A stretch of DNA of 64,000 bases from NCBI RefSeq assembly GCF_023204835.1, contig NZ_CP096270.1:2408907-2472906 (forward strand), written 5' to 3'. Within the stretch, counting starts at the first letter, position 1. Each line of letters opens with the position of its first letter. The position numbers were made by a program, and so were the translations under genes. Origin of the DNA: Salinarchaeum laminariae. GTDB lineage: Archaea > Halobacteriota > Halobacteria > Halobacteriales > Salinarchaeaceae. Under the pieces are notes generated by a model. It was not told where the DNA came from, ran no database searches, and was given only the letters and a program-made list of their open reading frames with translations. Shown here piece by piece: positions 17,533 to 26,992 of this stretch.

Positions 17533-17642
17533 AGATCTATGGCAGTCCAGTTTCGAGAGCAAGGAAGATTCCCCTCACCACTTGGAATCAAAATTCGGTA
17601 TCGTGGCAGTTCGATCGGGCCACAGTCCACTGTCGATCCAGT

Positions 17643-18584
17643 TCAGTCCGCGCTCTTGCTGACGTCCAGCGGCGGTAGCTGTGCCTCGATCTCCTCGCGG
17701 CGGTCCTCGAGCCACTCCGGGAGGACGAGATGCTCCCCCAGTTCATCGAGCGGTTCGTCGACGGTGTAACCGGGCTCTTTCGTTGCAAACTCGAAGAGAA
17801 CACCGCCAGCGGTCCGGGCGTAGACCGATTCGAACCACTTGCGGTCGATGATCTCTGTCGGGCGAAGACCATGATCCTGCAGGATCTCGCGCCACTCCGC
17901 CTGCTCCACGCTAGCTACCTGGAACGCGACGTGGTGAACTGTCCCTGCTCCCTGCGTTCCTGCCGATCGCGACTCGTCCTCGACAACTTCGACGACGTAT
18001 CCGAGGTCGCCGCCGGCCACGAATCGCTGCCGTTCGTCTTCTGTCTCGCCGGGCTCGAAGCCCATCGTCTCGAGGAGATTTTTCGTTGCTCGGCCGCGAG
18101 CAAGCGCTAGCGAGACGCCGTAGAACCCCCGAATTGCGTGCTCATCGGGGACTGGACCGTCCGGGAGATCGCCGGCAATCGCGTCGTCGCGAGCGACCAG
18201 TTCGAGGGGAAGTCCATCTGGATCGTCGAAGGCGAGGACGGTGTTACCGAAACGCTCGCTTGGCCCCGTAACCTCGACGTCCGCCTCGTCGAGCCGATCC
18301 GTCCAGTAGTCGACGGAATCGCCGGGAATCAGGAACTGCGTGGTCGAGACCTGACCGTTCCCGATCGTCCCGGAGCGGGCGTTGGGATGCGGGAAGAAGG
18401 TCATACTGGTCCCCGGAGATCCGCCGTGGTCGCCGTAGAACAGATGGTACGTGCCGGCGTCGTCCTGATTCACACTCCGTTTCACGAGACGGAGGCCCAG
18501 CGTTTGCGTGTAGAACTCGAGGTTTCGTCCAGGGTCGCCAGCGATGGCCGTCACGTGGTGAATCCCAGGAATATCGGTTGGCAT
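17643..18584 (-). CDS. VOC-family ring-cleaving dioxygenase (glyoxalase fold)
   Basis: A 313-residue protein starting MPTDIPGIHHVTAIAGDPG; the long upstream extension of this frame (to 18995) is a shadow of other sequence. It has two vicinal-oxygen-chelate modules, with metal ligands visible as His in GIHHVTAI, His in TVHHVAFQV and Glu in VLFEFATKEPGY. The openings YTQTLGLRLVKRSVNQDD and FYGDHGGSPGTSMTFFPHP are typical of the MhqO/LinE-like hydroquinone dioxygenase group. The exact aromatic substrate is not known. It would need Fe2+ or Mn2+. The next gene upstream on the same strand encodes an FAD protein. Confidence 0.88.
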   Translation of the reverse strand: MPTDIPGIHHVTAIAGDPGRNLEFYTQTLGLRLVKRSVNQDDAGTYHLFYGDHGGSPGTSMTFFPHPNARSGTIGNGQVSTTQFLIPGDSVDYWTDRLDEADVEVTGPSERFGNTVLAFDDPDGLPLELVARDDAIAGDLPDGPVPDEHAIRGFYGVSLALARGRATKNLLETMGFEPGETEDERQRFVAGGDLGYVVEVVEDESRSAGTQGAGTVHHVAFQVASVEQAEWREILQDHGLRPTEIIDRKWFESVYARTAGGVLFEFATKEPGYTVDEPLDELGEHLVLPEWLEDRREEIEAQLPPLDVSKSAD

Positions 18585-18834
18585 GAGTTGTATCAGGCGT
18601 CGGACGACGTTAACGGTGTGGCCGTTGCCGCTTTCGTCGCGCCAGGGAGCGCGATCCTCGAGAGACTCGGCGTGGATAGGCGACGTGGATACGCCACCCA
18701 TCCCAGCAATTTCCGACCGAGCACCGCGATTGGCTGATCTCAACGACGGGCTACGATTCGATGCCGAGAATCCCTCGCGCCGAATTTGGGCTGGCAACTG
18801 GCCGCCCCAGCGGATCTGCCATATCGACGACGCT

Positions 18835-19419
18835 TCACTCCTCGCCGAAGGAGCCGAACGTTTGCTCGGCGTCAGCCGGCACGTCGAAGTCGTGGTAGTG
18901 CTCGCCCATCTCTTCAGAGAGGACATTGAGGGCAGCCGATGCACCGTCGCCTGCGGAGATGACGGCCTGCCACTCCTCGGCGCGGACCATCGCACCCGTC
19001 GCGTACGCGCCCTCGACGCTGGTCTCCATCGTCACGTCGACGTCGACGACGTCCCCGTCGAACTCGCATCCAAGCGACTCCGCGAGATCGCGATTTGCGC
19101 CCGTCGCCAGGACGACGTAATCGCCCTCGTGCAGTTCGCCGTCGTCTGTCTCCACGTCGAATCCGTCGCCGGTGTCGGAGACAGAGGCCACCTCGACGCC
19201 CTGCTTGCGCTCGACGCCGAAGCTGTCGACCTGCGTCCGGAGCGTCTCCATGAACGCGGAGCCGTCGACCGAGCCGACGCCTGGATAGTTGAACAGATGC
19301 GCCTTGTGCATCCACGTCTCGTCGGTGTCGAAGACCGTTGCCTCGAGGCCATTCTTCTCGGCGAACAGTGCAGCGGTGAGCCCGGCTGGGCCGCCTCCGA
19401 CGACGATTACGTGCGTCAT
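18835..19419 (-). CDS. Truncated thioredoxin reductase-like FAD-dependent protein
   Basis: A 194-residue protein starting MTHVIVVGGGPAGLTAAL (GxGxxG FAD-binding). It continues with a second-strand acidic pocket, ATGAN and a C-terminal VEGAYATGAMVRAEEWQAVISAGDGASAALN-type FAD contact, which is the thioredoxin reductase layout. The NADPH-binding domain and the redox CxxC between the two halves of normal TrxB (about 310 residues) are both absent. Similar short FAD proteins are known in haloarchaea, so this is probably a real single-domain flavoprotein rather than a broken TrxB. The electron donor is unknown. The long plus-strand frame over this region is a shadow. Confidence 0.82.
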   Translation of the reverse strand: MTHVIVVGGGPAGLTAALFAEKNGLEATVFDTDETWMHKAHLFNYPGVGSVDGSAFMETLRTQVDSFGVERKQGVEVASVSDTGDGFDVETDDGELHEGDYVVLATGANRDLAESLGCEFDGDVVDVDVTMETSVEGAYATGAMVRAEEWQAVISAGDGASAALNVLSEEMGEHYHDFDVPADAEQTFGSFGEE

Positions 19420-19518
19420 GACTCGAGAATGGGCTGTCAATGCTATAGACGTTTGCCACGGCGAAGACGGTGGGGGCGAGCTCGTTTCCTGGGACGAAAC
19501 GAAGGGTGTAAGCAGGAT

Positions 19519-20403
19519 CTAGACGACGTCTTCGACCTCGATCCAGGGGACCTCGATCAGCGGTGGAATCGGCGTCTCGATGTGGTGCTCCCAGACGCCC
19601 TGTTCGCCGAAGGCCTCGCCGTGATCTGCCGTGACGACGACGTCGCCATCGAGCTCGGGAATCAGCTCCACGACGGAATCGAGTGCGATCTCGAGGTTGC
19701 GGTCGTAGTGGTCGAACGCCGCCTCCCGAGTGCCCGAGCGGAGGAGATTCCGCTTGTCGAGTTCGAGCCACATACCCACTTTCTGCGCGAAGGAGTTGCC
19801 GTCCAGTGCCGACTCGACCGTGGGACGAACACGGTCACTGATACGCTCGATGACGCCGGGCTCCGCGTCGTCGGCCCGTTCCCCCTGTGCTTCGAAGGCT
19901 TCCTTGATCGTCGAAAGCTTGCCACCTGTCCCCCTGTCCAGATATGGTGCGTGGGGCTGCATGTAATGTAACACGACTCGCTCGGCGTCCTCTGCAAGCT
20001 CGCGGTGCGTGGCCAGCGACTCGGCGAGTGCGTCCGGTGGCACCGTGCCGAGATCGTCGTCCCAGCCGTCCTGCCAGACGTCGATCACGTCTTCGATGTG
20101 GTCCGTCGCCGTCCAGGGGTAGTCACAGCTAGCGCCCCATTTGAGTTCGTTGAGGGGGATTCCGAGCCCGTTGATGAACGGATTGCTCGAGAAGTAGGCG
20201 ATGTCGTGATCTCCGGTGAAGGTCCGATATGCCCACTCTGGCGTCGAGGAACCGGGGCTGAGGAACTTCTGTAGGTTCCCGACGAAATACTCCTCGTAGT
20301 GGGCCTCGAAACGATCGAATCGGCACGCGTCGAGGACGATGCAGTAGTCCCAGTCACGTTCGAGAAATCGCTGTGCTGGGAGGGCATCGTCCAAATCAGC
20401 CAT
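19519..20403 (-). CDS. Alkaline phosphatase superfamily (sulfatase-like) protein
   Basis: A 294-residue protein with the alkaline-phosphatase fold landmarks: VLDACRFDRF (metal-binding Asp with DACRxD, typical of a haloarchaeal subgroup), HYMQPHAPYL and the C-terminal VTADHGEAFGE plus WEHH that bind the second metal. The expected nucleophile is not obvious. It lacks the CxPxR formylglycine motif, so it is not a canonical sulfatase. Relatives often occur near cell-surface polysaccharide or glycosylation genes, but none is next to it here. It has no signal peptide and is presumably cytoplasmic. It is divergent from the DICT-domain gene across 141 bp. Confidence 0.78.
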   Translation of the reverse strand: MADLDDALPAQRFLERDWDYCIVLDACRFDRFEAHYEEYFVGNLQKFLSPGSSTPEWAYRTFTGDHDIAYFSSNPFINGLGIPLNELKWGASCDYPWTATDHIEDVIDVWQDGWDDDLGTVPPDALAESLATHRELAEDAERVVLHYMQPHAPYLDRGTGGKLSTIKEAFEAQGERADDAEPGVIERISDRVRPTVESALDGNSFAQKVGMWLELDKRNLLRSGTREAAFDHYDRNLEIALDSVVELIPELDGDVVVTADHGEAFGEQGVWEHHIETPIPPLIEVPWIEVEDVV

Positions 20404-20544
20404 GGAAATCGCTTCGAAGAGGGGTCACAAAAGGTATTCGTATCGGTAACTACCCGGGACATCGTGACGATGGTCGTCCCGGCCGACCGCAGAGCTGTCA
20501 CCACGGCCAGAACGTTTAGACCGCAAAATCGTCAACGTCCCTCT

Positions 20545-21300
20545 GTGACGCTTGAGTCCTTCGTGGACGAGCTCCCCGAGCAGGATCGAACGCTCGTGGT
20601 GCTCAACAGGACCGAGCCCGAGCAGGTAACGTCGCTTCTCGGGGCGACGTTCCCCGAGCGGGACGTTCCCACGATCGAGCGCGAAGCCGCCGATGCGGAG
20701 ACGGATCTCCTTTTGCTCGTCGAAGACGGGACCGTCGTCGCTCGATCTCCGATGGCAGAGATCGGGGATCATCTGTTGTACGTCAACTCGGATATCTATC
20801 GGACTGGGACGCGGGAGCTAGAGGACGTCGTCATTCCGGAGGTGCTCATGGCGATGGACGAACACCCGTTTCGTCTGCGCGGGTACCCGGAATCTGACCG
20901 GGAGAAGCTCGTGTTGATCGCTATTTCCAGGCTGATCGAACGCCGTGCCTGGGAAGCAGGAGACGGTACGCTCCGGGCGTCTTTCCAGGAGCTCGGTCGC
21001 ATTCAGGACGAAATAGGTACTCGCAAGGTGTACGAATCACTCGTCGACACGGATCTCGACGTGCACCTCTATGGCACCGCCGAGGACTTGCCTCCCAAGG
21101 ACCTCCGCGGGATCGTCCACGCTGGCGAAACAGAGGACTTCCGACGAAGCTGGTTCGTACTGTTCAATCCACCCGACGGGACCGACGGTTCGATCGCTCT
21201 CGTCGCGTACGAGATCGAACCGCGGACGTGGAGCGGATTCTGGACGTACGATCCCGTCCGCGTCCAGCGAATCGAGCGATATATCGAACGTACACTGTGA
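20545..21300 (+). CDS. DICT sensory domain-containing protein
   Basis: A 251-residue protein. I start at GTG 20545 (TLESFVDELPEQDRTLVVLNRTEP), with a TTTAGA box about 30 bp upstream; an ATG at 20470 is possible. The first half (FVDELPEQDRTLVVLNRTEPEQV, then DLLLLVEDGTVVARSPMAEI) is the DICT domain, a putative light- or ligand-sensing module found with diguanylate cyclases and two-component proteins. The second half contains an IxRLIERRAWEAGDGTL helix and ends in FWTYDPVRVQRIERYI, the usual haloarchaeal DICT protein tail. The signal and partner are unknown. Confidence 0.82.
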   Translation: MTLESFVDELPEQDRTLVVLNRTEPEQVTSLLGATFPERDVPTIEREAADAETDLLLLVEDGTVVARSPMAEIGDHLLYVNSDIYRTGTRELEDVVIPEVLMAMDEHPFRLRGYPESDREKLVLIAISRLIERRAWEAGDGTLRASFQELGRIQDEIGTRKVYESLVDTDLDVHLYGTAEDLPPKDLRGIVHAGETEDFRRSWFVLFNPPDGTDGSIALVAYEIEPRTWSGFWTYDPVRVQRIERYIERTL

Positions 21301-21393
21301 GAGCAACTGAGAGGCTACTCTCACGTCCGATAGCCCAGACGCTGGGATCACTCAACCATACCTTTATTCCGTTCTCGCGCTTACTATCTGGTA

Positions 21394-21639
21394 ATGTCCC
21401 CGAGTAGAATCAAGCGGGCGCTGAGTCGAGCACGGTACGCAGCGATGGGCGCGGCGATCGGTGGTGGCCTCGGTGGTCTCTTCAGCCGAAACGCAGCCAG
21501 TTCCGGAGCCGCACTCGGTGCAATGGTTGGCGCTGCCTTCGGTGAGACGCGCCTCTCCGCGCGCGAACGCATCGACGACGTGAAAGAACGAAGTTCGAGC
21601 CGCGTCAGCGGACTGCGATCCTCGTCCTCCTCGGACTGA
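21394..21639 (+). CDS. Small glycine-rich (glycine-zipper-like) protein
   Basis: An 81-residue protein starting MSPSRIKRALSRARYAAMGAAIGGG. The middle (GAAIGGGLGGLFSRNAASSGAALGAMVGAAFGE) is a glycine-zipper-like hydrophobic hairpin that could insert in a membrane. The ends are basic (N) and Ser/Arg-rich (C). A CTTTATT box about 30 bp upstream supports a leaderless transcript from this ATG. No function is recognised. Confidence 0.6.
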   Translation: MSPSRIKRALSRARYAAMGAAIGGGLGGLFSRNAASSGAALGAMVGAAFGETRLSARERIDDVKERSSSRVSGLRSSSSSD

Positions 21640-21768
21640 TCATGTCACCCTGATCGGTTCGTTCGTGCGAATGTTTCATCTTCGAGCAGCCACGCATAGG
21701 ATCCCAACTGTGCTGCTGCGCTATCAGTCGCGCTTCGTACAGAACGATAGTGAGAGACGTGAACTATC

Positions 21769-22185
21769 TCAGTCCAGAAACCGCGACTGGAGGTCACCTT
21801 CCGGCACCATGCAGCGGTCTTTCTTGCCGAACCACCGATACCGGCGCTCGGCGACCACGTCGTACCACCAGTTCCGGAACCGACGGGGGACGAACCGGAA
21901 CGGCCACCCCAGGCGGTAGGGGAGGCCGAGATGGTAGCCGATTCGCAGAATTGCGTCCGACTTGACGTAGGCCGTATCGCCCTCGATCAGGACGATTGAT
22001 TCGAGGGCGTTCGGATCCACGTCGTGATCAGCCAGTAGATCGTCGGCGACGTCGGACTGGAGTGACGCGAACGCGAACGTTCCGTCCGGATCTCGGGGGA
22101 CGACGAACTGGACGAACCCACTGCAGAGATTGCAGACCCCATCGAAGAGAATGACGTGTTGCTCGGTCGTGGGATCCGCCGTCAT
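21769..22185 (-). CDS. DCC family (DUF393) thiol-disulfide oxidoreductase-like protein
   Basis: A 138-residue protein. The N-terminal ILFDGVCNLCSGFVQFVV carries the DxxCxxC signature that names the DCC family, on a thioredoxin-like fold. Later AFASLQSD, SDAILRIGYHLGLPYRL and the aromatic RFRNWWYDVVAERRYRWFGKKDRCMVP match the family throughout. A redox role is inferred from the CxxC; no partner is proven. Upstream (22186-22443) I see no gene. Confidence 0.9.
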   Translation of the reverse strand: MTADPTTEQHVILFDGVCNLCSGFVQFVVPRDPDGTFAFASLQSDVADDLLADHDVDPNALESIVLIEGDTAYVKSDAILRIGYHLGLPYRLGWPFRFVPRRFRNWWYDVVAERRYRWFGKKDRCMVPEGDLQSRFLD

Positions 22186-22443
22186 CGGCTGAAACGAGGT
22201 GACTCGGTCGGTTGAGTGTTGCGATGGCCCGGACGTGATCGATGGCCAGAGGCAGTTCGTACCATTGGAACTGAGTGAAATGAGACTGACAGGGTCGAAA
22301 TCTTCACTCGGCGATCCGCGCCCACGACGCTGGCCGACCAGGGAGCCGGGACTACGATTCTGGTCCGGAACCAGGGGATGGATCCACTGAGTGACGAGCC
22401 TACCACGATGGTAGCAGCTATCGAAACACGAACGCGTCCGTAG

Positions 22444-23868
22444 CTACCCCTCCGCCGGTTCGGGAGCCCGCGAATCGTTTGAATCGACGACCGCCTGCTT
22501 CCAGGTGCCACGAAGGAACCACGGCACTGCTACCAGCGTCCCGAGGATGTGGCCCATCGTCATCCCGACCCAGATGCCGGTGGCACCCCAACCCGCGACG
22601 ATCGCGAGATAGTACACTGTTGGCACTCTGGCGACCCACAGCGTGACGAACGAAATCCCCAGAGCGGTGCGGGTGTTGCCCGCACCGCGGAACCCGCCGA
22701 GGATTACCTGCATCACGCCGATGAACAGGAACTCCACTGAGCGGATCCGGAGATACTCCGTGCCCAGCCGGATCGACTCCGCGGTGTGCTCGGTGTCCGC
22801 ACCGAGGACGGCCTTCACGATCGGCTCGGGGATGAGCACCGCCACCACTGCGACCAGCGCCATCACCCCGCCGGCGACGCCGACGCCGAGCCAAACGGCT
22901 TTGGCCGCGCGATCGGGCTTGTTCGCGCCGAGGTTCTGCCCGACCATCGTGTTCGTCGCGCGCCCGACGCCCATCGCTGGGAGGAAGACCAGCGAGACGA
23001 GGCGGTTACCGACGCCGTACGCAGCTGCGACCGGCGGGCCAAACTGCGCAACCATGACGGTCAGCGTGACCATTGCGACGGCGGCCATCGACTGCTCGAG
23101 CGCACTCGGGACGCCGATCCGGAGGATCTGGCGGATGACATCCAGATCGAAGGGGAGATCCTTGCGAGTGATCGCCGGGCCGCGATTCGTCCGGAAGAGG
23201 ACGTAGAGACCCGCGATCGTGGCGAGCCCGCGTGCGCCCATGGAGGCGATCGCGGCGCCAACAATCCCGAGCTCCGGGGCGGGTCCGAGCCCGAAGATGA
23301 GGATCGGGTCTGCGACGACGTTCAGCGCAACTGAGCCAACCATGATCCGCATCGGCGTCCGGGTGTCGCCGTAGCCCCGCATGAGCGCCGAGAAGACGAA
23401 GAAGCCGAAGATAGCGGGCAGCCCAACGAAGAGGACCTTCAGGTACGCCGCCATCTGCGGGACGACCTCCTCGCCGGTCTCGGCGTCCGTTGGGAGGAAC
23501 CCCAGCGCCGGATCCACGATGAGAAAGCCCACGATCGCGAGTCCCACCGACAGCGTCCCCACGAACGCCAGCGTCTGGCCGGCCACCCTCCCCGCCGATC
23601 GCTCCCCCTCTGCACCTGTGTACTGCGCGACGAGGATCGAGCCGGCAGTGGTGAATCCGCCAGCTACGGAGATGATCAGGAAGAGCAGGGGAAAGGCGAG
23701 GCTGATCGCAGCGACCGACGTCGGATCGTACCAGCCCAGATAAATCGTGTCCGCGATGTTGTAGGTGACCTGCAGGAGCTGGATGATGACGATCGGCCAC
23801 GCCAACCGGAAAAGCGGGCGAGCCAGCCCACCGCCTGTCAGATTCTCGCGGTTCGACTGTCGCGACAC
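22444..23868 (-). CDS. MATE family efflux transporter
   Basis: A 474-residue membrane protein with about 12 TM segments in two repeats, both visible from their openings (LFRLAWPIVIIQLLQVTYNIAD and the second half starting near IRQILRIGVPSALEQSM). SVAGGFTTAGSILVAQYTGA and GRATNTMVGQNLGANKPDRA are typical of the NorM/DinF-like MATE family. It exports cationic drugs or metabolites using a Na+ or H+ gradient; the substrate cannot be read. It stands alone between non-coding gaps. Confidence 0.93.
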   Translation of the reverse strand: MSRQSNRENLTGGGLARPLFRLAWPIVIIQLLQVTYNIADTIYLGWYDPTSVAAISLAFPLLFLIISVAGGFTTAGSILVAQYTGAEGERSAGRVAGQTLAFVGTLSVGLAIVGFLIVDPALGFLPTDAETGEEVVPQMAAYLKVLFVGLPAIFGFFVFSALMRGYGDTRTPMRIMVGSVALNVVADPILIFGLGPAPELGIVGAAIASMGARGLATIAGLYVLFRTNRGPAITRKDLPFDLDVIRQILRIGVPSALEQSMAAVAMVTLTVMVAQFGPPVAAAYGVGNRLVSLVFLPAMGVGRATNTMVGQNLGANKPDRAAKAVWLGVGVAGGVMALVAVVAVLIPEPIVKAVLGADTEHTAESIRLGTEYLRIRSVEFLFIGVMQVILGGFRGAGNTRTALGISFVTLWVARVPTVYYLAIVAGWGATGIWVGMTMGHILGTLVAVPWFLRGTWKQAVVDSNDSRAPEPAEG

Positions 23869-24072
23869 ACCGTCCAGCTACCGAGGGTTCGGGTATGAAA
23901 GTAGTGGGAGGTGTGGGGACCAGACACAGGGCACACGCCCGTCAGAAACCAGTCGGTGACTGCAATCTCAGCAGGGGTTCCTCAGCGGCGTCGATTCGAA
24001 GAACGAACTGGCGGCTCTGCGATGCTGGCGACAGCAGAAACGTCGGACGAAGAAAAGCGCAGTTCCGACCGC

Positions 24073-24657
24073 TCAGGGCGACTCGCTTGTCTCGAGCGAG
24101 AAGTCAGCACGCGGGTAGGCGACGCAGGTCAGGACGTATCCATCCTCGAGTTCGGGATCGTCGAGCATCTCCTGATCGTCGTGTTCGACGAAGTCTCGCG
24201 CGTCGCCATCGGGGATGTGACCTGCACAGGAGACGCACTGGCCTTCTCGGCAGGCGTAGGGGAGGTCCCAGCCTTCGTCTTCGCCCTGATCGAGCAGCGG
24301 TTCGTCGTTCGAGACTTCGATCGTCTCGCCTTCTTTGACGAACTCGACGTCGAAATACTCGACTTCGTCGTCGGGGATGTCTCCGGGGCTGGCCCCATCA
24401 TCCTCACCACCCTCCTCGAGCTCGGCACCCTCCTCACCCTCGCCGACGGCGACGGCGCCACCGCCGCCCGCGCCGAAGGTCCGGTTCGACGGCTCCGGGA
24501 AGTCGGTCTCGGGGACTGACTGCGCGCGCTGTTCGAGCACCGCCTGTGAGATGTCCTCGTTGGCCGACCAGCCGGTCCCGCGGGAGAAGTGCACCAGAAC
24601 GGTGAGCACCGTGAGACCGAGCCCGACCGCAAGGGGCAGACCGAGTTCCATTTGCAT
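24073..24657 (-). CDS. Membrane-anchored 2Fe-2S ferredoxin
   Basis: A 194-residue protein starting MQMELGLPLAVGLGLTVLTVLVHF, a single N-terminal TM anchor. A Gly/Glu-rich linker follows (about 60-95), then a plant-type 2Fe-2S domain: VEFVKEGETIEV, the cluster loop YACREGQCVSCAGHI (C-x4-C-x2-C) and the fourth Cys in YVLTCVAYP. Soluble haloarchaeal ferredoxins have an acidic insertion domain; here the order is anchor, linker, core. It probably feeds electrons to a membrane partner that is not encoded nearby. The reading frame extends upstream to 24978 without a family match. Confidence 0.88.
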   Translation of the reverse strand: MQMELGLPLAVGLGLTVLTVLVHFSRGTGWSANEDISQAVLEQRAQSVPETDFPEPSNRTFGAGGGGAVAVGEGEEGAELEEGGEDDGASPGDIPDDEVEYFDVEFVKEGETIEVSNDEPLLDQGEDEGWDLPYACREGQCVSCAGHIPDGDARDFVEHDDQEMLDDPELEDGYVLTCVAYPRADFSLETSESP

Positions 24658-24771
24658 GGGCGTTCGAAACGGTGGTTTATCTACATTGTGATCCGCTGAC
24701 CGCGTCGCCCCGAAGCTGTTCGGATCAGATCGCACCGAGTCTTTTTGTCGATGCGAAGCAAGGGCCGGTCT

Positions 24772-25386
24772 ATGAGTTCCAGCGACCGGTCGTCCATCGA
24801 GATCGTCGTCTTCGAGGGATTCGACGAACTCGACGCACTCGGCCCGTACGAGGTCCTCGAGAACGCGGTGGACGGTGGCGCTACCGCCGCGGTGGATCTC
24901 GTCACACTCGACGGAGCGACGAACGTGACCGGGGCGCACGATCTGACGATCGCTGCACAGGGCTCGCTCTCCGATCACGCAGACGTAGTCGTGGTGCCGG
25001 GTGGTGGCTGGAACGATGGTGCGGACGCCGGGGCCCGAGCGGAAGTCGAGTCAGGAGATCTACCAGAGGCGGTCCGTCGTGCGCACGAACAGGGCGCGGT
25101 CGTGGCTTCGGTCTGTACGGGGGCGATGATCCTCGAAGCGGCGGGCCTGCTCGACGGACGACCGGCGACCACGCATCACGGCGCGATCGACGATCTTCGA
25201 GCAGCGGGCGCCGAAGTGGTCGACGCGCGCGTCGTGGACGACGGAGACGTCGTCACTGCCGGCGGCGTCACGTCAGGTCTCGATCTGGGATGCTGGCTCA
25301 CAGAACGACTCTGGGGAGCGGACCTCGCCGAGGAAGTAGCTGCAGCAATGGAGTTCGATCGCTCCGACGACGTCGTCGAAGCGTAA
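24772..25386 (+). CDS. DJ-1/PfpI family protein
   Basis: A 204-residue protein starting MSSSDRSSIEIVVFEGFDELDALGPYEVL. The nucleophile elbow SVCTGAMILEAAGLLDG (Cys) and the following ATTHHGAIDDL are typical of the DJ-1/PfpI group close to the AraC-associated and isocyanide hydratase-like members. VVVPGGGWNDG precedes it. Activities in the family include glyoxalase/deglycase, hydratase and peptidase; none can be chosen from sequence. A CTTTTTG tract about 30 bp upstream may be its TATA box. It is convergent with the 6-phosphogluconate dehydrogenase gene. Confidence 0.88.
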   Translation: MSSSDRSSIEIVVFEGFDELDALGPYEVLENAVDGGATAAVDLVTLDGATNVTGAHDLTIAAQGSLSDHADVVVVPGGGWNDGADAGARAEVESGDLPEAVRRAHEQGAVVASVCTGAMILEAAGLLDGRPATTHHGAIDDLRAAGAEVVDARVVDDGDVVTAGGVTSGLDLGCWLTERLWGADLAEEVAAAMEFDRSDDVVEA

Positions 25387-25411
25387 CCCTCGCAGGTCGT
25401 CGCCGTCGTCG

Positions 25412-26302
25412 TCACTCCCGAACGATCTCGTGACGGCCGAAACCGTACCGCAGGCGGTTCGCAAGCTTGCGGGCGAACCGATCCTCGCGGCTATCGAAGC
25501 GCTCCGCCAGCGCCTGATAAATGAGCGGGACCGGCACTTCCTGCTCGAGAGCTTCCTGCACGGTCCAGGTACCGGTCGAGCCGCCCTCAACGTGGTCGGC
25601 AACGTCGCCCAGATCGGAGCCTTCCTCGCGGAACGCTTCCTCGCAGAGGTCGAGGAGCCAGGAGCGGATCACGGCACCGTTGGTCCAGGTCCGCGCGACG
25701 GATTCGAGGTCCAGATCGTAGCGACCCCGGGCGAGCAGTTCGAACCCTTCGCCGTAGGCCTGCATGAGCGCGTACTCGACCCCGTTGTGAACCATCTTGA
25801 CGTAGTGACCCGATCCGACGGGTCCCATTCGATCGTGGCCGTCGGGCCCGGTCGCGACGGCGTCAAACGCCGGCACCAGTTCGTCGTACGCCCACTGCGG
25901 GCCGCCAATCATCAGCGAAAAACCGAGTTCGGCTCCCGCGGGACCGCCGCTGGTCCCACAGTCCAGATACGCGGCGTCCGTGGCATCGGCGCGCCGAACG
26001 GACGCTTCGAAGTGTGAGTTGCCGCCGTCGACGATCACATCGTCTCCGTCGACGTGCCCGTCGAGCTCGGACAGCGCAGCGTCGACGGGATCCCCGGCGG
26101 GGACCATGAGCCAGATACGCGCGTCCTCGCCTAGCGCGTCGGCGACGTCGGGGATCGACTCCGCTGGCTCGGCCCCGGCGTCGACAGCGTCGGCAACTGC
26201 CTCTTCGTCGATGTCGAACGCGACGACGTCGTGACCGGCGTCGAGTAGCCGATCGACGACGATCTGCCCCATCCGACCCAGACCGATGACGCCTACGTAC
26301 AT
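25412..26302 (-). CDS. gndA: 6-phosphogluconate dehydrogenase, decarboxylating
   Basis: A 296-residue protein starting [20 protein letters not shown] (GxGxxG). The family signatures [36 protein letters not shown] and the catalytic helix [25 protein letters not shown] are all present. This is the short archaeal/bacterial NAD-type form rather than the about 470-residue NADP enzyme. It oxidises 6-phosphogluconate to ribulose 5-phosphate and CO2, the route shown for pentose formation in haloarchaea. The Asp at the end of strand 2 (VAFDIDEE) agrees with NAD use. Confidence 0.93.
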   Translation of the reverse strand: MYVGVIGLGRMGQIVVDRLLDAGHDVVAFDIDEEAVADAVDAGAEPAESIPDVADALGEDARIWLMVPAGDPVDAALSELDGHVDGDDVIVDGGNSHFEASVRRADATDAAYLDCGTSGGPAGAELGFSLMIGGPQWAYDELVPAFDAVATGPDGHDRMGPVGSGHYVKMVHNGVEYALMQAYGEGFELLARGRYDLDLESVARTWTNGAVIRSWLLDLCEEAFREEGSDLGDVADHVEGGSTGTWTVQEALEQEVPVPLIYQALAERFDSREDRFARKLANRLRYGFGRHEIVRE

Positions 26303-26383
26303 GTCCCGGGCTGCGGGGTGCCGGCAGGTAGTGGTTCCGGTTCACTGCGTTCGCTGCTCACTCCAGCCGACCCGAGTGCGCGT

Positions 26384-26857
26384 TCAGAACCCTACCCCGG
26401 CCGAGAGCATTCCGCCGACGGTCAGGACGCCGATGCCGAGGACGGCCGCAGCACGAAACCACGGCAACGCTGCTCGCGTCGGCTCGCGGAGTTTCCCTGC
26501 GTCGAGACCGTCGAACAGTTTGCTGGCACCGATCTCGACCGTGGCCGTCACGCCGAGCCAGAGGACGACCATCGTGAGAATCAGGTGCCCCCGACCACTG
26601 CTGGTCAATGGCTCAGTGCTGACCTCACCACCCAAGGTGACGTGATAGAGGACGTGCGCCCCGGAAGCGAGCATCACCACCGCGGCGAACCTCGAAAGCG
26701 TAAGAAGACGATCGACGACGGTTTCCAGCGGCTGCGGATCGACGTCGGCGTCCCGACCCAGCGGAAGCACCGCCAGTGCGACGAACACTACACCACCGAT
26801 CCAGAGGCCCCCGACGAGCACGTGTACCACCGTTGCGACCGAATCCAGCGTCGACAT
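26384..26857 (-). CDS. CopD-like membrane protein
   Basis: A 157-residue membrane protein with four hydrophobic segments, starting MSTLDSVATVVHVLVGGLWIGGVVFVALAVLP. The VHVLVGGLWIGG motif with its conserved His is that of the copper-resistance D (CopD) domain. A second His lies in ASGAHVLYHVT. The frame continues upstream to 26962, but the shorter start fits the family. Copper import or membrane redox roles are proposed for CopD-like proteins; the copA unit is 10 kb away and not linked. Confidence 0.8.
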   Translation of the reverse strand: MSTLDSVATVVHVLVGGLWIGGVVFVALAVLPLGRDADVDPQPLETVVDRLLTLSRFAAVVMLASGAHVLYHVTLGGEVSTEPLTSSGRGHLILTMVVLWLGVTATVEIGASKLFDGLDAGKLREPTRAALPWFRAAAVLGIGVLTVGGMLSAGVGF

Positions 26858-26992
26858 GGACGCCACTGACCACTGGTGGCGCAAAGCAGTGACGATCACC
26901 TGCCGATCGACGGCGAACAGAGCCAACGAGAGAGGGAATAGAGCAGCGGATGAGAAACGCACGGAGCAGTCAATAGGCCAGCAATCAGTCCG

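Noticed and set aside
18583..19971. 462-codon plus-strand open frame
   Set aside because: Covers the FAD protein and AlkP-fold gene on the other strand; no recognisable domain.
22182..22511. 109-codon frame upstream of the DCC gene
   Set aside because: Basic composition, overlap with the MATE gene and no family.
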